DNA of 64,000 nucleotides, taken from the NCBI GenBank assembly GCA_942492635.1, contig CALOFP010000002.1:1178001-1242000 (forward strand), written 5' to 3'. The notes beneath the pieces are model-generated. The model was given only the letters and a program-made list of their open reading frames with translations, was not told where the DNA came from and did not search any database. The stretch's first letter is position 1; every line of letters starts with the position of its first letter. Origin of the DNA: CALOFP01 sp942492635 (GTDB lineage: Bacteria; UBP6; UBA1177; CALOFP01). Positions 17,484 through 27,725 of this stretch are shown here, piece by piece. The translations under genes and the position numbers were made by a program.

Positions 17484-20400
17484 ATGAAAAAGCTGTTTGT
17501 ATTTTTTTATTTTTTACTTTTTGTCTCTTTTCTGTGTGCAGAGGAGTACTATCCCGATACAGTACTTCACTATGACGATCTTGACGCAACGGCGGACACC
17601 CTTCTCGGGCCTGGAATTTCCGTCAAGGGAGCCTGGTTCAGCAACAGCTTCGATATTCCCTTCGAGCCGCCTTGTCAGATTACAAAATTATCCTTTTTTG
17701 CCCAGCGTTCAGCGCTTCTCGATTTCACAAGAATCGTCGTTGCCAACCCGGACTACGACGTCGATCTTAACGGAAACGCCCCAGATCTTTCCGCTCCGCT
17801 CTATTCGGTAAGCGACTACACCCCTGCAAACGGAATTAATGAAATCGATCTGGGAACCATCCTCCATCTTGAGGGAACGAGACTCATCTCGGCACTTCGT
17901 TTTCCTGAATCGAACGATGTAAAGATCGGCGTCGATCTCAATGAACCTTGGGCAAAAAAGAGTTTCATGACCTTTGCAGACTATCTCACACCGCCTACCG
18001 GCGCCCCCGAGGGGAACAACCTGATCGTGAGACTTACAGTCCGCCCCATTTTCTACCTCAAGGGAAGCGAAACTCAACCGGAAAAAGCGGACATAGGCAG
18101 CTCCATGCAGCAGGCTTTCCGCTTCAAGATCTTCTCCGGACGGGAGTCGGTGACCATCGATACACTCTCATTCGATTATGAGAAGGACGGCACGAGTACC
18201 CTTATTCAGAGAGTTCATCTTTTTCTTGACGCAAATGGAAATGATCAGCTCGACGCTTCGGATATAAAAGTTGCAACAACAACCGATATAGATGAGAGTT
18301 CCATAAACTTCAGTTCGCTTTCGCTTGCCCTCTCCTCCTTCAGTCTCAAGAAATTTATTCTCGCGACAGATCTATCCTCCACGGCAGAGGACAACAGCTT
18401 CTTTCGTGTAACCGTTTCTGCTTCAGAGAAAGTCGGAGCCGTTTCAGGTGTCACGAATGAGAAGATAGAGCCGCTTCTTCACAAGGCCGTAGGCAGCAAA
18501 GTTTTTCTTCGCGGTGCATTTGTTCTCGAAAAGAGTCCTGCATCCCCTCCTGCAGGAAGTGTTCTCTACAACGAAAAAGATGTTCCGGTTCTCGCATTCT
18601 CCCTGACCTCCCAGGCTCAGCAGGTGGATGTGGAATCAATACCTGTTCTTATTCAGGGAACGGTTGTTCCCCATGTGGATATCGAATCCGTATCGCTCTA
18701 CGAAGACAATGGAACAAAAGGGATTCTCGACGCTTCGGATGTTCAGGTGGCGTCTCCGGTAGATTTTTCAATAGGATCGCCGCTTTCTTATTTTGAGCCT
18801 GGCGATCTTCAGATTGTAGCCGGTGAAAAAAAGGATTTTCTTGTGACCGCATCCCTTACCGGAACTTCAGGTGGAGGGGACGACTTCAGGTTTACAGTCG
18901 ATCCGTCGCTTGTTTCGGGTCTCACGGCATCCGGTGAAGTTGAGAACGCCGGGGGGGAAAATGCCGTCTCCTCCCTGTTCACCGTCTCGGGCGGACTTCT
19001 TGTCCGAAAACTGCCGGCATCTCCGGAATCCGTTCTGGTTTCCAAGGGGGACGAACGTGACATACTTCTTTTTTCCATGGATGCCTCCGGAGAATCGCTT
19101 TTTCTTTCTTCCCTTGAGCTGTCCGTATCCGGTGAATACTCCATGGCTGAAAAGCTGATTCTGTTTGAGGATAGAAATCGTAACGCCGCTTTTGATGCGG
19201 GAGATATCGTCATTTCGGAAAAAAATTCGGATGAAGAAGTGTATTTCAATGCACTTTCCCATCTTGTTGAGAGCGACAGGGAGGCCTGGTTCGGGATAAG
19301 AGGTGTTTTTTCCGACAGTGTGACTGGAGCCTCCTCCATGTCCGTTGTGGTCGAAAGGGTGAAAGCTCTCGGCAGCGGATCATCCGTAGATGTGGAAGGT
19401 TCGGGTCTTCCCATCGGATCGGGAACAGTAACGGGAAAGGGACTCATATCCGTTTCTCCGGGTACCGCCACTCCCGAAGGAAAGATACTTCTGCCGCTGA
19501 TGAACCGGGAACCGCTTTTACAGCTTCGGCTTCTTCCGGTTGACGACCGATTCAGGGCAAAGTCCGTAACATTCTCGGCGGAGGGAAGTGCGGATGATAC
19601 GACCCTTTTTGATAGGCTGCAGCTCTGGAACGATGCCAACTCAAACGGAATTGCAGACGATGGGGAATTGATGCTTGGGGAGGGAGTTTTCTCCTCCGAC
19701 GACAGTTCGATCACATTTTCGCTGGATCTTGTTTTTGAAAATCCCATTAACCTTCTTCTCACCGCCGATCTCTCAAGTTCAATAGACAACAAGGGAAGAA
19801 CATTCACGGTAAAAGTTTCATCAAGCGAATCCATATCCGTAAACTTCGACGTTTCCGGCACACCGGTATCGGTCCAGGGAGCGTTCCCGATCTACAGTCC
19901 CCTCTACACAATCGGCGGGGGAGCTGTTGTCTGGAAGGGGGATCAGTCTCCCGAAGAGGTCGATCTTTCCGGAATCGAAGGGTTTGTTTCAGCTCTCCAG
20001 TTCTGTCTCAAGGGAGGGCGCGAGGATTTCCACTTCTCAAGTTTCCGCTTCAAGTCACTCACGGGATTTTCACAAGGGGATATAATCCGTGCCGGTATTG
20101 CACAGGACGATAACATGGATGGCATCTGGAATCCCGGAGAGCCCAAGTGGGAAATAACTCCCGATGGTGCCGAGTTCGATATTCCCACAGGATTCACCCT
20201 GCCTGCCGACACTGCAAGGTGCATGGTCTTCTATCTCGATTACGGTGAACTTACGGCTGGAGCGTCATTTCGTTACTCCCTGATCTCGGCAGATGCAAAC
20301 GGCGTTGTCAGCGGATCGACAGAAGTTTCGGGCCTCCCCATTCTCGGAGCGGAACACTCGGTCAAAGGATCGTTTTCCTTTGACTACACGGTTCGTTCAG

Positions 20401-23400
20401 GCTTTTTCACTCCTGGCCAGAGAAAGCTCGTCGTAATGCCCTTCAGCCTCACAAGCGAAGGTGAGAACTTTAATATCAGATCCATTACCGTCAGGGGAAC
20501 AGGGGCAGGGGAGGATGAACTGGAGATTGAAAAGGTTCACCTTATCGCCGACCTTGATGGAGACGGAGAGTTATCGCCTTCCGATTCCCTTCTTTTCAGC
20601 GGGTCTTTCAAGGAGGATGACGGAACCCTCAATCTGGAAACCTCGGGCTTGAAACTGGGGAGAGGAACGGTGAGGAATTTTATGCTTTCCTATGATATTC
20701 ATCCGGTTGTGAGTGAGGAGAGTACCTTTCGTGTGACCCTGGAATCGATCGATTTCGAAGGCGAAGTTACCGATCCATCCACTCTGCAGGTTTCAAAATC
20801 ATCAGGACTTTTCAGGAACAATGCAGGAGTGAAGGTATCCGTTCCCGACGGTCCTTCCCTGCTATGGGCAGAGGGCCCCTATCCCGAGGAGATGATTTTT
20901 AACTCCATCCAAATAGAAAATCTCGGAAAAAGCGAGGTGAATCTGTCAAAGATCTCGATAGAAACAGATCTGCCGGAAGAGGGTTTCAGCTCCATTACAC
21001 TTTTTGAGGACAGCGACGGATCGGGAACCCTTACTTCCCAGGACAGGGCCGTGGGGACGATGGAGTCGGATGAGAAATTTATCCTTTTCGATGAGACGTT
21101 GAAACAGTCCGAAAAGAGAATCTATTTCGGTGTGATTAAAATCGAAAAGAGTGTGCCGGCATTTTCAGGCGACATAATGATTCAGTCGCTTGAGACGGAA
21201 GAATCAGTAGCCGTTGCCGGAGTACCCGTTCTTCTCGGAACGGTCAACTTTTACGGCGACGTAAGCTTTATCAGGGCTGACATGCCCCTATCGGTCGAAG
21301 TACCTTTCGACGGTGAAAAGCATTCGATTCTTGAATTTACGGTTCATTCTGAGGTGGATACAGAGCTCTCGAAACTGGACTTCAACTACGACACAATCCC
21401 ATCCAACATGAAGTTTTTCCTTAAAAACGGCGAGGATGAGGTTCCCGGATCGATCGTAGAAGGAAAGCTCAGCTTTGCTCTCGAGAAATCAATGGCGGTG
21501 GGTAGTGATCACAACTACACACTGTTGGCCTCTCTTGATGACGACGATGGATTCATTCCCTTCAGACTTCGTCTGGAATCCGAAGGAGTCGTGCTCTCTC
21601 TCGATTCCCTAAAGGCAGGACTTCCCCTTGCAACTCCGCTTGTCACCAAAAAACCCATCTTCTCCTACAAACGGGAGCCCGACTTTTTTGCTGTAAACAT
21701 CATCAACCGGGTCACCGATTTTCCCGTTGAAGCTCTCCGTTTCAGTGCTGAAAAGAGTGTCGAGGTGACGAAAATAACTCCCGTATTTAAGGGTGATGCG
21801 CTCGTCGAGAAGTTGAAGATTGTCAGAGATGTCAATAAGAACGGACTGTTCGATTCATCTGACACCGTCCTCCACGAGGGGAAGGGAGGAACGTTAGTGA
21901 CTTCATTGACGGTTGAAGATGAGGAAACGGTTCTCTTCCTGGCCGACATTGTCACAAACCCGTCTCCAGGGTCGGGATTTTCCATGGTTCTGGATCGGAG
22001 CTCTTTTGCAGTTGACCGTGACGGCTCGGAACTTTCCGTGGAAGGTGGTTCCGTTGAAACTCCCCGCTTTGTTGTTCCGCCGGTTGTCGAATTCAAATCG
22101 GTAGGTGGAGGCTCAGAGTTTGTTGAGGGATCTTTTGAAAATCTTCCCATTGTTACTTTCAGCGTAGCTGCATCGGGCGACGCTTTTGCAATGAAATCGA
22201 TAGAATCGAGGATAAGGGTGAGCGGACTCTGTCCCCTTTCTATTTCCATTTACCGGGAAAGCGATGATCAGCCGGGACCGACAGAGGGTGACACCCTTCT
22301 TGATTTTGTGGATGTTTCCGCATCTGACGCACTTTTAGATATGGTGAATGAAAGGATAGAGAAGGATGGCTCGGTTACCTACCACATTACCGCATCGTCG
22401 GAGAACTGCTTCGGTTCATTCGGGGTGGAATTGACTGATTCATCACTTGTTGCCGACAACTTTCCAGTTCATCTTGTGGAAGGATTGCCGTTATCATCCG
22501 ATACCTTTACCGCGATTGCTCAAGCCCCGGCTTTCCCCTTCAAGATGCGCTGGTTCGCCAGGTACTTTCCCGGACGGGAACTGCCGCTGATGGAAATAGA
22601 GAGCAGATCATCTAAAAGTGAGAAGATTTCATTGACGTCGTCTCAAAAGATCACGGTCAGGAGCGGTCTCGATCTCGACTCATCCTACACAATTGAGAAC
22701 AACGAACTCCGAAATGAGACGAAGCAGAGCACAACCCACACCCTGGACATCCTCCCCGGAGAGCGCCTAACCGTCGTTATGACGGCCATGGAGGGAATCT
22801 ATACCGACCTCTTCGTCAACGGAGTTCCAGCCGGAAGTGTGAAGAGGTATCCCATCTTCATAAGAACGACGGACAGGGAAAGAAAAAATCTTCAAATGAG
22901 TGGAGACCTGGAGAAGTTGAAACTTCTCACTTTTGAAAGTGGTTCGGAAACTCTAAACTACACAGCGGGAGAGGTAAAGGAAAACTGTATCCCCAAGGGC
23001 GACGGTGTTTTTGTCTGCGCCTTTGAGATTGACGAACACAGGAAAAATCTTCTTTTTTCGAATTCTATTACCGGAGTAGGTGAAGGGGTGGATAAAAATC
23101 AGGACACCATCTTCTCCGGGTTGGATTTCGGAGCCGGAGATTCAGCTCTTTCCGTTGCAGGAGCAGATTTCGAAGGAATTGACATAACACTCCAAATAGT
23201 GAATTTCGGTAAAAATTCGGTCAGGATTGAAGGTGCGGCAGGGAAATATTCACTATCGAAAGACGGTGAAGTGGTGGGCGAACTTCTTCCCGGAGGCAGT
23301 GCCTTGGAGCTTGAAGACGGCCTTTACCGATTGAAAATTGAAAAGAATGGGGGATGGTCGACTCTTCTATGGGAGGGCGGAAGCCACCTCATAGGTCCTG

Positions 23401-24338
23401 TGCAGGGATCCGAAAACCTCTTTTTTATTCACGGACCGGGTCACTACTCGAAAAATCTTCTTCATCCCGGATATACACTCGTAGCAACGAATGAGGCCGA
23501 TCTTAAAATATTCTCCGGAGAAGGGGATAGAAGCTCCTTTGTCAGCGAAGGCTACCGTCTTCCTACTGTCCGCGGCAGGAAGGTTCTGCTCGCAGTTCAG
23601 CCGGGATCCGAAAAAGATTCCGTTTTTCTTGATGTTCAAATCGACGGCAAGGCCAATTCCATATCCGTTCCTCTGGGGGATGAGACCCCGGTAAGTGTTG
23701 TGAATGTAGATCAAAAAACGTTTGCCGTCTCCGGAAAGGGAGCCCTTCAAAAGATGACAATAGCCCTTGATGCGGTTTCAGACCTAAACTCCCTGGGACG
23801 TTACGCTGTTCTAAACCTTTTAGGGGATAATGGACTGGAAATGGTATCCTTTTCGCCCGTTTCACCGGAGATGGAATTCAATTTCAAACAGGCCCTGACC
23901 GACAACAGAATAGCCCGTTTTAACATTACCTTCACAAAGCCCGGTTCCATTCCCGACGGTGCGTCGGTAGCGTTTTCCGTAAAATCGATTGTCCTCAACG
24001 GAGAGAAAATCGATACAGCTCACAGCTGCACATATCGGGTGAATAGCTCTGAAGTCAAGGATATTTCTGAGGAAACAGGAAAAATTGAGTTTTCCCTCAC
24101 CTCCGGAGACATCCATCCCCTTGCAGTTGATCCCAGCTGCACACTCGTCCGCGATCAGGAGATCTGGACAATGAGCTGTACAGAGGGAGGACTTGCAGGT
24201 ATTCCGGCGGCCGTTGTTAAGGAGAACGGAAGAGACTACATTGACGGAATCGATCAGCTCTTTTTCACGGCTGGAGAAGAGGCTGAGAAACCGGAAGGAA
24301 TTTTCGGAGGCGGCTGTTCGTCAATTCTTTTATTTTGA
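17484..24338 (+). CDS. Giant secreted calcium-loop repeat protein with terminal GGGCS motif
   Basis: A 2284-residue exported protein (signal peptide MKKLFVFFYFLLFVSFLCA). The ATG at 17484 follows AGGGGGG and is preferred over the one at 17469. The body is a tandem array of beta-sandwich-like repeats of about 148-159 residues. Most contain an EF-hand/dockerin-like loop preceded by an aromatic or Leu: DANGNDQLDASD (18228), DNGTKGILDASD (18705), DRNRNAAFDAGD (19170), DANSNGIADDGE (19632), DDNMDGIWNPGE (20106), DLDGDGELSPSD (20550), DSDGSGTLTSQD (21009) and DVNKNGLFDSSD (21828); degenerate copies lie near 21420 and 22257. The last 600 residues differ and have few loops. It ends in GGGCSSILLF, the Cys motif of the sorting tails of the two giants at 42.7-56.3 kb but without their helix. 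Probably a surface or released calcium-stabilised rod; function unknown. Confidence 0.85.
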   Translation: MKKLFVFFYFLLFVSFLCAEEYYPDTVLHYDDLDATADTLLGPGISVKGAWFSNSFDIPFEPPCQITKLSFFAQRSALLDFTRIVVANPDYDVDLNGNAPDLSAPLYSVSDYTPANGINEIDLGTILHLEGTRLISALRFPESNDVKIGVDLNEPWAKKSFMTFADYLTPPTGAPEGNNLIVRLTVRPIFYLKGSETQPEKADIGSSMQQAFRFKIFSGRESVTIDTLSFDYEKDGTSTLIQRVHLFLDANGNDQLDASDIKVATTTDIDESSINFSSLSLALSSFSLKKFILATDLSSTAEDNSFFRVTVSASEKVGAVSGVTNEKIEPLLHKAVGSKVFLRGAFVLEKSPASPPAGSVLYNEKDVPVLAFSLTSQAQQVDVESIPVLIQGTVVPHVDIESVSLYEDNGTKGILDASDVQVASPVDFSIGSPLSYFEPGDLQIVAGEKKDFLVTASLTGTSGGGDDFRFTVDPSLVSGLTASGEVENAGGENAVSSLFTVSGGLLVRKLPASPESVLVSKGDERDILLFSMDASGESLFLSSLELSVSGEYSMAEKLILFEDRNRNAAFDAGDIVISEKNSDEEVYFNALSHLVESDREAWFGIRGVFSDSVTGASSMSVVVERVKALGSGSSVDVEGSGLPIGSGTVTGKGLISVSPGTATPEGKILLPLMNREPLLQLRLLPVDDRFRAKSVTFSAEGSADDTTLFDRLQLWNDANSNGIADDGELMLGEGVFSSDDSSITFSLDLVFENPINLLLTADLSSSIDNKGRTFTVKVSSSESISVNFDVSGTPVSVQGAFPIYSPLYTIGGGAVVWKGDQSPEEVDLSGIEGFVSALQFCLKGGREDFHFSSFRFKSLTGFSQGDIIRAGIAQDDNMDGIWNPGEPKWEITPDGAEFDIPTGFTLPADTARCMVFYLDYGELTAGASFRYSLISADANGVVSGSTEVSGLPILGAEHSVKGSFSFDYTVRSGFFTPGQRKLVVMPFSLTSEGENFNIRSITVRGTGAGEDELEIEKVHLIADLDGDGELSPSDSLLFSGSFKEDDGTLNLETSGLKLGRGTVRNFMLSYDIHPVVSEESTFRVTLESIDFEGEVTDPSTLQVSKSSGLFRNNAGVKVSVPDGPSLLWAEGPYPEEMIFNSIQIENLGKSEVNLSKISIETDLPEEGFSSITLFEDSDGSGTLTSQDRAVGTMESDEKFILFDETLKQSEKRIYFGVIKIEKSVPAFSGDIMIQSLETEESVAVAGVPVLLGTVNFYGDVSFIRADMPLSVEVPFDGEKHSILEFTVHSEVDTELSKLDFNYDTIPSNMKFFLKNGEDEVPGSIVEGKLSFALEKSMAVGSDHNYTLLASLDDDDGFIPFRLRLESEGVVLSLDSLKAGLPLATPLVTKKPIFSYKREPDFFAVNIINRVTDFPVEALRFSAEKSVEVTKITPVFKGDALVEKLKIVRDVNKNGLFDSSDTVLHEGKGGTLVTSLTVEDEETVLFLADIVTNPSPGSGFSMVLDRSSFAVDRDGSELSVEGGSVETPRFVVPPVVEFKSVGGGSEFVEGSFENLPIVTFSVAASGDAFAMKSIESRIRVSGLCPLSISIYRESDDQPGPTEGDTLLDFVDVSASDALLDMVNERIEKDGSVTYHITASSENCFGSFGVELTDSSLVADNFPVHLVEGLPLSSDTFTAIAQAPAFPFKMRWFARYFPGRELPLMEIESRSSKSEKISLTSSQKITVRSGLDLDSSYTIENNELRNETKQSTTHTLDILPGERLTVVMTAMEGIYTDLFVNGVPAGSVKRYPIFIRTTDRERKNLQMSGDLEKLKLLTFESGSETLNYTAGEVKENCIPKGDGVFVCAFEIDEHRKNLLFSNSITGVGEGVDKNQDTIFSGLDFGAGDSALSVAGADFEGIDITLQIVNFGKNSVRIEGAAGKYSLSKDGEVVGELLPGGSALELEDGLYRLKIEKNGGWSTLLWEGGSHLIGPVQGSENLFFIHGPGHYSKNLLHPGYTLVATNEADLKIFSGEGDRSSFVSEGYRLPTVRGRKVLLAVQPGSEKDSVFLDVQIDGKANSISVPLGDETPVSVVNVDQKTFAVSGKGALQKMTIALDAVSDLNSLGRYAVLNLLGDNGLEMVSFSPVSPEMEFNFKQALTDNRIARFNITFTKPGSIPDGASVAFSVKSIVLNGEKIDTAHSCTYRVNSSEVKDISEETGKIEFSLTSGDIHPLAVDPSCTLVRDQEIWTMSCTEGGLAGIPAAVVKENGRDYIDGIDQLFFTAGEEAEKPEGIFGGGCSSILLF

Positions 24339-24346
24339 TGATCCTT

Positions 24347-26902
24347 TCAAGAGTTTTCCTCCTGCTTTCTTAAGGGCTGTACAATCCAGCTGTCAGTTTC
24401 GATTTTGTTCCGGAAAGCTTTATGAAATGATTGAACCTCTTCTAGGTTTTTGATGTGAAAGGAAATTCTTGAAAGCAGTTCGGTTTTGGAAAACGGCTTT
24501 TTTATGTAGTCGTTGGCTCCGGCATTAAAAACTTTGTCCATTTCTTCAGCCCTGCTGCCTGCGGTGAGTATTAAAACCGGCATTTCAAAGTGATTATATA
24601 TGTTACGGATTTTCAGACACAAGTCATAACCATCCATGTCAGACAGGATTGAATCAAGAATTACAAGATCGGGTTTCTCTTCGTTTTCAATATGGGCCAG
24701 CAAGCTCTGACCTTCACTGAACTGTTTTATGATGCATCTTGAACCGAAAAGAAAGTTGTAAATAAGATTGTGACTCCTCTTTTCGGAATCAGCCAGAAGG
24801 ATAGTCGAATTGGATGGAAGATTGTCTTGCTCTGAATCATTTTCAATTTCGTCCCTGAAATTCAGCAGATGCTGAAGATCACACTTGTCGCTTTCATCTT
24901 CTGGTTTTTCATCGCATGCCGGGAGAGTGAATGTGAAAAGAGTTCCCGACCAGGGTTTCGACCTGCAGGTTATTTCGTATCCATGGAGATTGATTGTTTG
25001 TGTAGTCTCACCGGATTCGCTGATTTTCCTGGAATCCAATAAAGTTTCTACAGTCGTATCTTGTTCGAACCTGTCGATAATTTGCTTTATGCGATTTTCA
25101 AGGATGCCTATAGCTGTATCGCTTATTTTGATTTGTACAGAACTTTCTTTTCTGTTTGCCGAAACTGTTATCGATCCTTCGTCCATGAAGTTTATTGAAT
25201 TAGAAATTAGATTGTAGAGTATCTGCAGGATGCAATTTTCATCGGTAAGAACGGAGGATACCCTGTCACTTATTTGGACTTCGATATCAATTGCCTTCAG
25301 CTTAATAAAAGGCCTTGTGAGAGCGAGAGTAGTGTCTATAACTCTTCTTAAATCAATTGATTCCATGTTTAATGCAACGGTTTTCTGCTTAATTGCAGAT
25401 ATCTGAACCATGTATTTTATCAGGTAGGAAAGTCTCTTTTCCAGATTCAGAATGCTTTTGAGATAGTAGAGCGGGGAGTAACTTTTATTGTCGGAATATA
25501 CAGTTTTTATGGCTGATTCTGTAAGGCTTATTAATCCGTTGAGCGGTGTTTTAATTTCATGATAGGTTCCTTCCAAAAACTTGTTCTTTATATGATTGAG
25601 ATTTTCAAGTCTTTCATTTGCCTTTTCTATTTCATCATTTTTTTGTGACAAATCCTTCAGAAGCTTTTCGGATTTTCTAAAGGAGTTTGCAAATCTTTTC
25701 GCCATAAAAACAGATTGCATGATCATAAGCGGAATGAGTCCCATCGGGGCGATGAAGAGTCCTCCGGAAATAATTCTAATCGAGAGAAGAATATCGTGAA
25801 GGGTAAATGTTGCAAGAGGAACTACACTGACAAGGAAAAATATAGAGGATTCCCTGTTCTCTTTTATTGCTTTAACAGAAATATAGAATGCGTAGAAAAT
25901 AAGGTATGAAACCATGAGAAACTGCAGGAAGAGCTGATCGACGTGCAGCTGTTTTGGTGAGAATATTCGTAAAGAAATGAAGGTTGCTTCAATAACGACA
26001 ATGGGATAGATGTATCTTATCGACACGATGGAAGGAAAGAGATGGTATATGTAGAGAAATGCACACAGTGCCGCAGCTGTTGTAGCCGGAACAAAAACCC
26101 ACTCGCAGAAAAAGTATGATCCTGTGTTGAAAAAACCGCTTTCGCGCCAGACGACAATCGTCAGTGCGAAAAACAGGGCGACGAATGCGAAATAGAGGTA
26201 CTCTCTGCTGTCTCGCCTGAAAAAGAAGAAGACGAGGTGGTAGAGCGATGTAAAGATAAGCATCACTACCGTTATCAGATTAAACGTCAGTTCCATTTCT
26301 CTCATCTTAAGAATGGAGGAGGCACTGCCGAGAGTGAATGAACTGGTTACTCCGGACCATCCGAAACCGTAGTTGGATACGTTTATTATGATTTCTGCCG
26401 AATCGCTTTCGATATCGAAAAACGCGATCTTTCTTCCGACCCCGAATCGATGCCGCTCATCGGATGATCCGATCGTTCCGAATTCAGCAAAAATGCGACC
26501 GTTGATCCAGAGCGTGTAGGCCGAGTATATGGTAGGGATGCTCATTGCCAGGTGCCTTTTCTCTTCAGACGCTTTTTTGGGAAAGTTAATTAAAAGTCGG
26601 TATGTTGCATGCCCCTCGCTGTTCAGGCCGCTCCTTCTCCATATTCCCGGAACAGTGATGTGTTTTCTTTTCTTGAAAAGTGTTCCATCCCTGAAATCAG
26701 AAGGGGTCGGTAGTTCGTTCCAGTAAAACTCCCATTCGCCGTCAAGTTTGATTGTATTATCTTCTGAAAAGTCCAAACGGCACAGGTCGATAATACCCCC
26801 TTCGGCTCTGAAGTTTCTTAGATCCTTTTCATTTTCACATGAGGTGAAAAACAGTGTTGAGATTATAAAAAGCAAAGATATTTTAAACATACGTAAGCTC
26901 AT
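24347..26902 (-). CDS. Hybrid sensor kinase (7TMR-DISM, HisKA, degenerate HATPase, REC)
   Basis: An 851-residue inner-membrane protein. It starts with a signal sequence that also fits a lipobox (STLFFTSC, Cys near 22). An extracellular sugar-binding-like domain follows (about 45-190, with VPGIWRR and TYRLLINFP), then seven transmembrane helices (about 205-400), a coiled coil, a HisKA with YHEIKTPLNGLISL, an HATPase-like domain and a C-terminal receiver (TILLADSE, acceptor Asp in LVILDSILSDMDG, Lys in YIKKPFS). The HATPase has an N box (LYNLISNSINFM) but G1 reads DTAIGI instead of DTGIGI, and no GTGLGL G2 box is present. Kinase activity is therefore doubtful. Its stop lies 8 bases from that of the giant gene, facing it. 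Confidence 0.88.
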   Translation of the reverse strand: MSLRMFKISLLFIISTLFFTSCENEKDLRNFRAEGGIIDLCRLDFSEDNTIKLDGEWEFYWNELPTPSDFRDGTLFKKRKHITVPGIWRRSGLNSEGHATYRLLINFPKKASEEKRHLAMSIPTIYSAYTLWINGRIFAEFGTIGSSDERHRFGVGRKIAFFDIESDSAEIIINVSNYGFGWSGVTSSFTLGSASSILKMREMELTFNLITVVMLIFTSLYHLVFFFFRRDSREYLYFAFVALFFALTIVVWRESGFFNTGSYFFCEWVFVPATTAAALCAFLYIYHLFPSIVSIRYIYPIVVIEATFISLRIFSPKQLHVDQLFLQFLMVSYLIFYAFYISVKAIKENRESSIFFLVSVVPLATFTLHDILLSIRIISGGLFIAPMGLIPLMIMQSVFMAKRFANSFRKSEKLLKDLSQKNDEIEKANERLENLNHIKNKFLEGTYHEIKTPLNGLISLTESAIKTVYSDNKSYSPLYYLKSILNLEKRLSYLIKYMVQISAIKQKTVALNMESIDLRRVIDTTLALTRPFIKLKAIDIEVQISDRVSSVLTDENCILQILYNLISNSINFMDEGSITVSANRKESSVQIKISDTAIGILENRIKQIIDRFEQDTTVETLLDSRKISESGETTQTINLHGYEITCRSKPWSGTLFTFTLPACDEKPEDESDKCDLQHLLNFRDEIENDSEQDNLPSNSTILLADSEKRSHNLIYNFLFGSRCIIKQFSEGQSLLAHIENEEKPDLVILDSILSDMDGYDLCLKIRNIYNHFEMPVLILTAGSRAEEMDKVFNAGANDYIKKPFSKTELLSRISFHIKNLEEVQSFHKAFRNKIETDSWIVQPLRKQEENS

Positions 26903-27725
26903 GAATAAACAATCCCGTAAACCATGTCCACTATGTGACTTGAATCTAACAAAAATAGATTGTGTGCCTTACGCCTGTTCAACATAAAATTGACCGTTTT
27001 TATTATACAACATTATGGAACTCTTTGTTTGCGTCGATAACCTCTTGCCTGTAGGAATGTTTGATTGCTCTTAAACTGAGTTTACAACATGGAAAAGGAA
27101 GTTCAAAATTATTTTTTAAAAAGAGCGTCACCACTTTGAAACGTAACAACATTAAATTCCTCCTCTGGGATACTTGATTCATAAATTGGTAACTCCAGAA
27201 TGAATATAGAAGGTTCTCTGTTAATGTCGCTTAGTATTGCAAACTTGAACCTGGAAAGGGGGATCAAGGGTGTTGAAAGTTTGAGGTCAAAAGAAAATTT
27301 TGAAGGTCCATGTTTGCATACTTGAACCTCTTTTGTTACGAGAGAACCCTTTTTGAACAGATGCATGTTTTACAGTTCTCACTTTTGTGGGCTCTTTGCG
27401 TGTAAAACGAGAACTTTTTGCAAATATTGTGAATGACAGTTTCAAGGAGCACCCCTTAATAATTACCATACCGCTGAATAGGGATCCCCCAAGATTGAAT
27501 GTGTTTTCGGTTCCGAAAATATCAGTAGTATTAAAACTCTACTGATTGTGTGTTTTCTGTATTGTTTGATCTGTTTGAGTTAATCACACATACTTAATTG
27601 AGCAACTCTTTTCTCTACCGTAAAAAAAGCTTGATAATTTTTGTCCAATTCTTATACTGCCTAGCGATTTTAGGGTGGGTTTATTCCCAATTTTTACAAA
27701 ACATTTTCCATTTAGAGGGTAAAAG
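26903..27725. other. Non-coding region with one doubtful short frame
   Basis: About 820 bases, AT-rich. A minus-strand frame at 27109-27366 (85 codons) starts with ATG but has no ribosome-binding site and no recognised family, and it overlaps another open frame at 27287-27469. It might be the remnant of a decayed gene, but I do not call it. The promoter of the YitT gene should lie at the right edge. Confidence 0.4.

Noticed and set aside
18809..19861. 350-codon minus-strand frame inside the 2284-residue gene
   Set aside because: Ser/Pro/Thr/Glu-rich shadow of the plus-strand repeats; no start signals.
27109..27366. 85-codon minus-strand frame
   Set aside because: No ribosome-binding site, no recognised family and an overlapping frame of similar quality; may be a gene remnant but cannot be supported.
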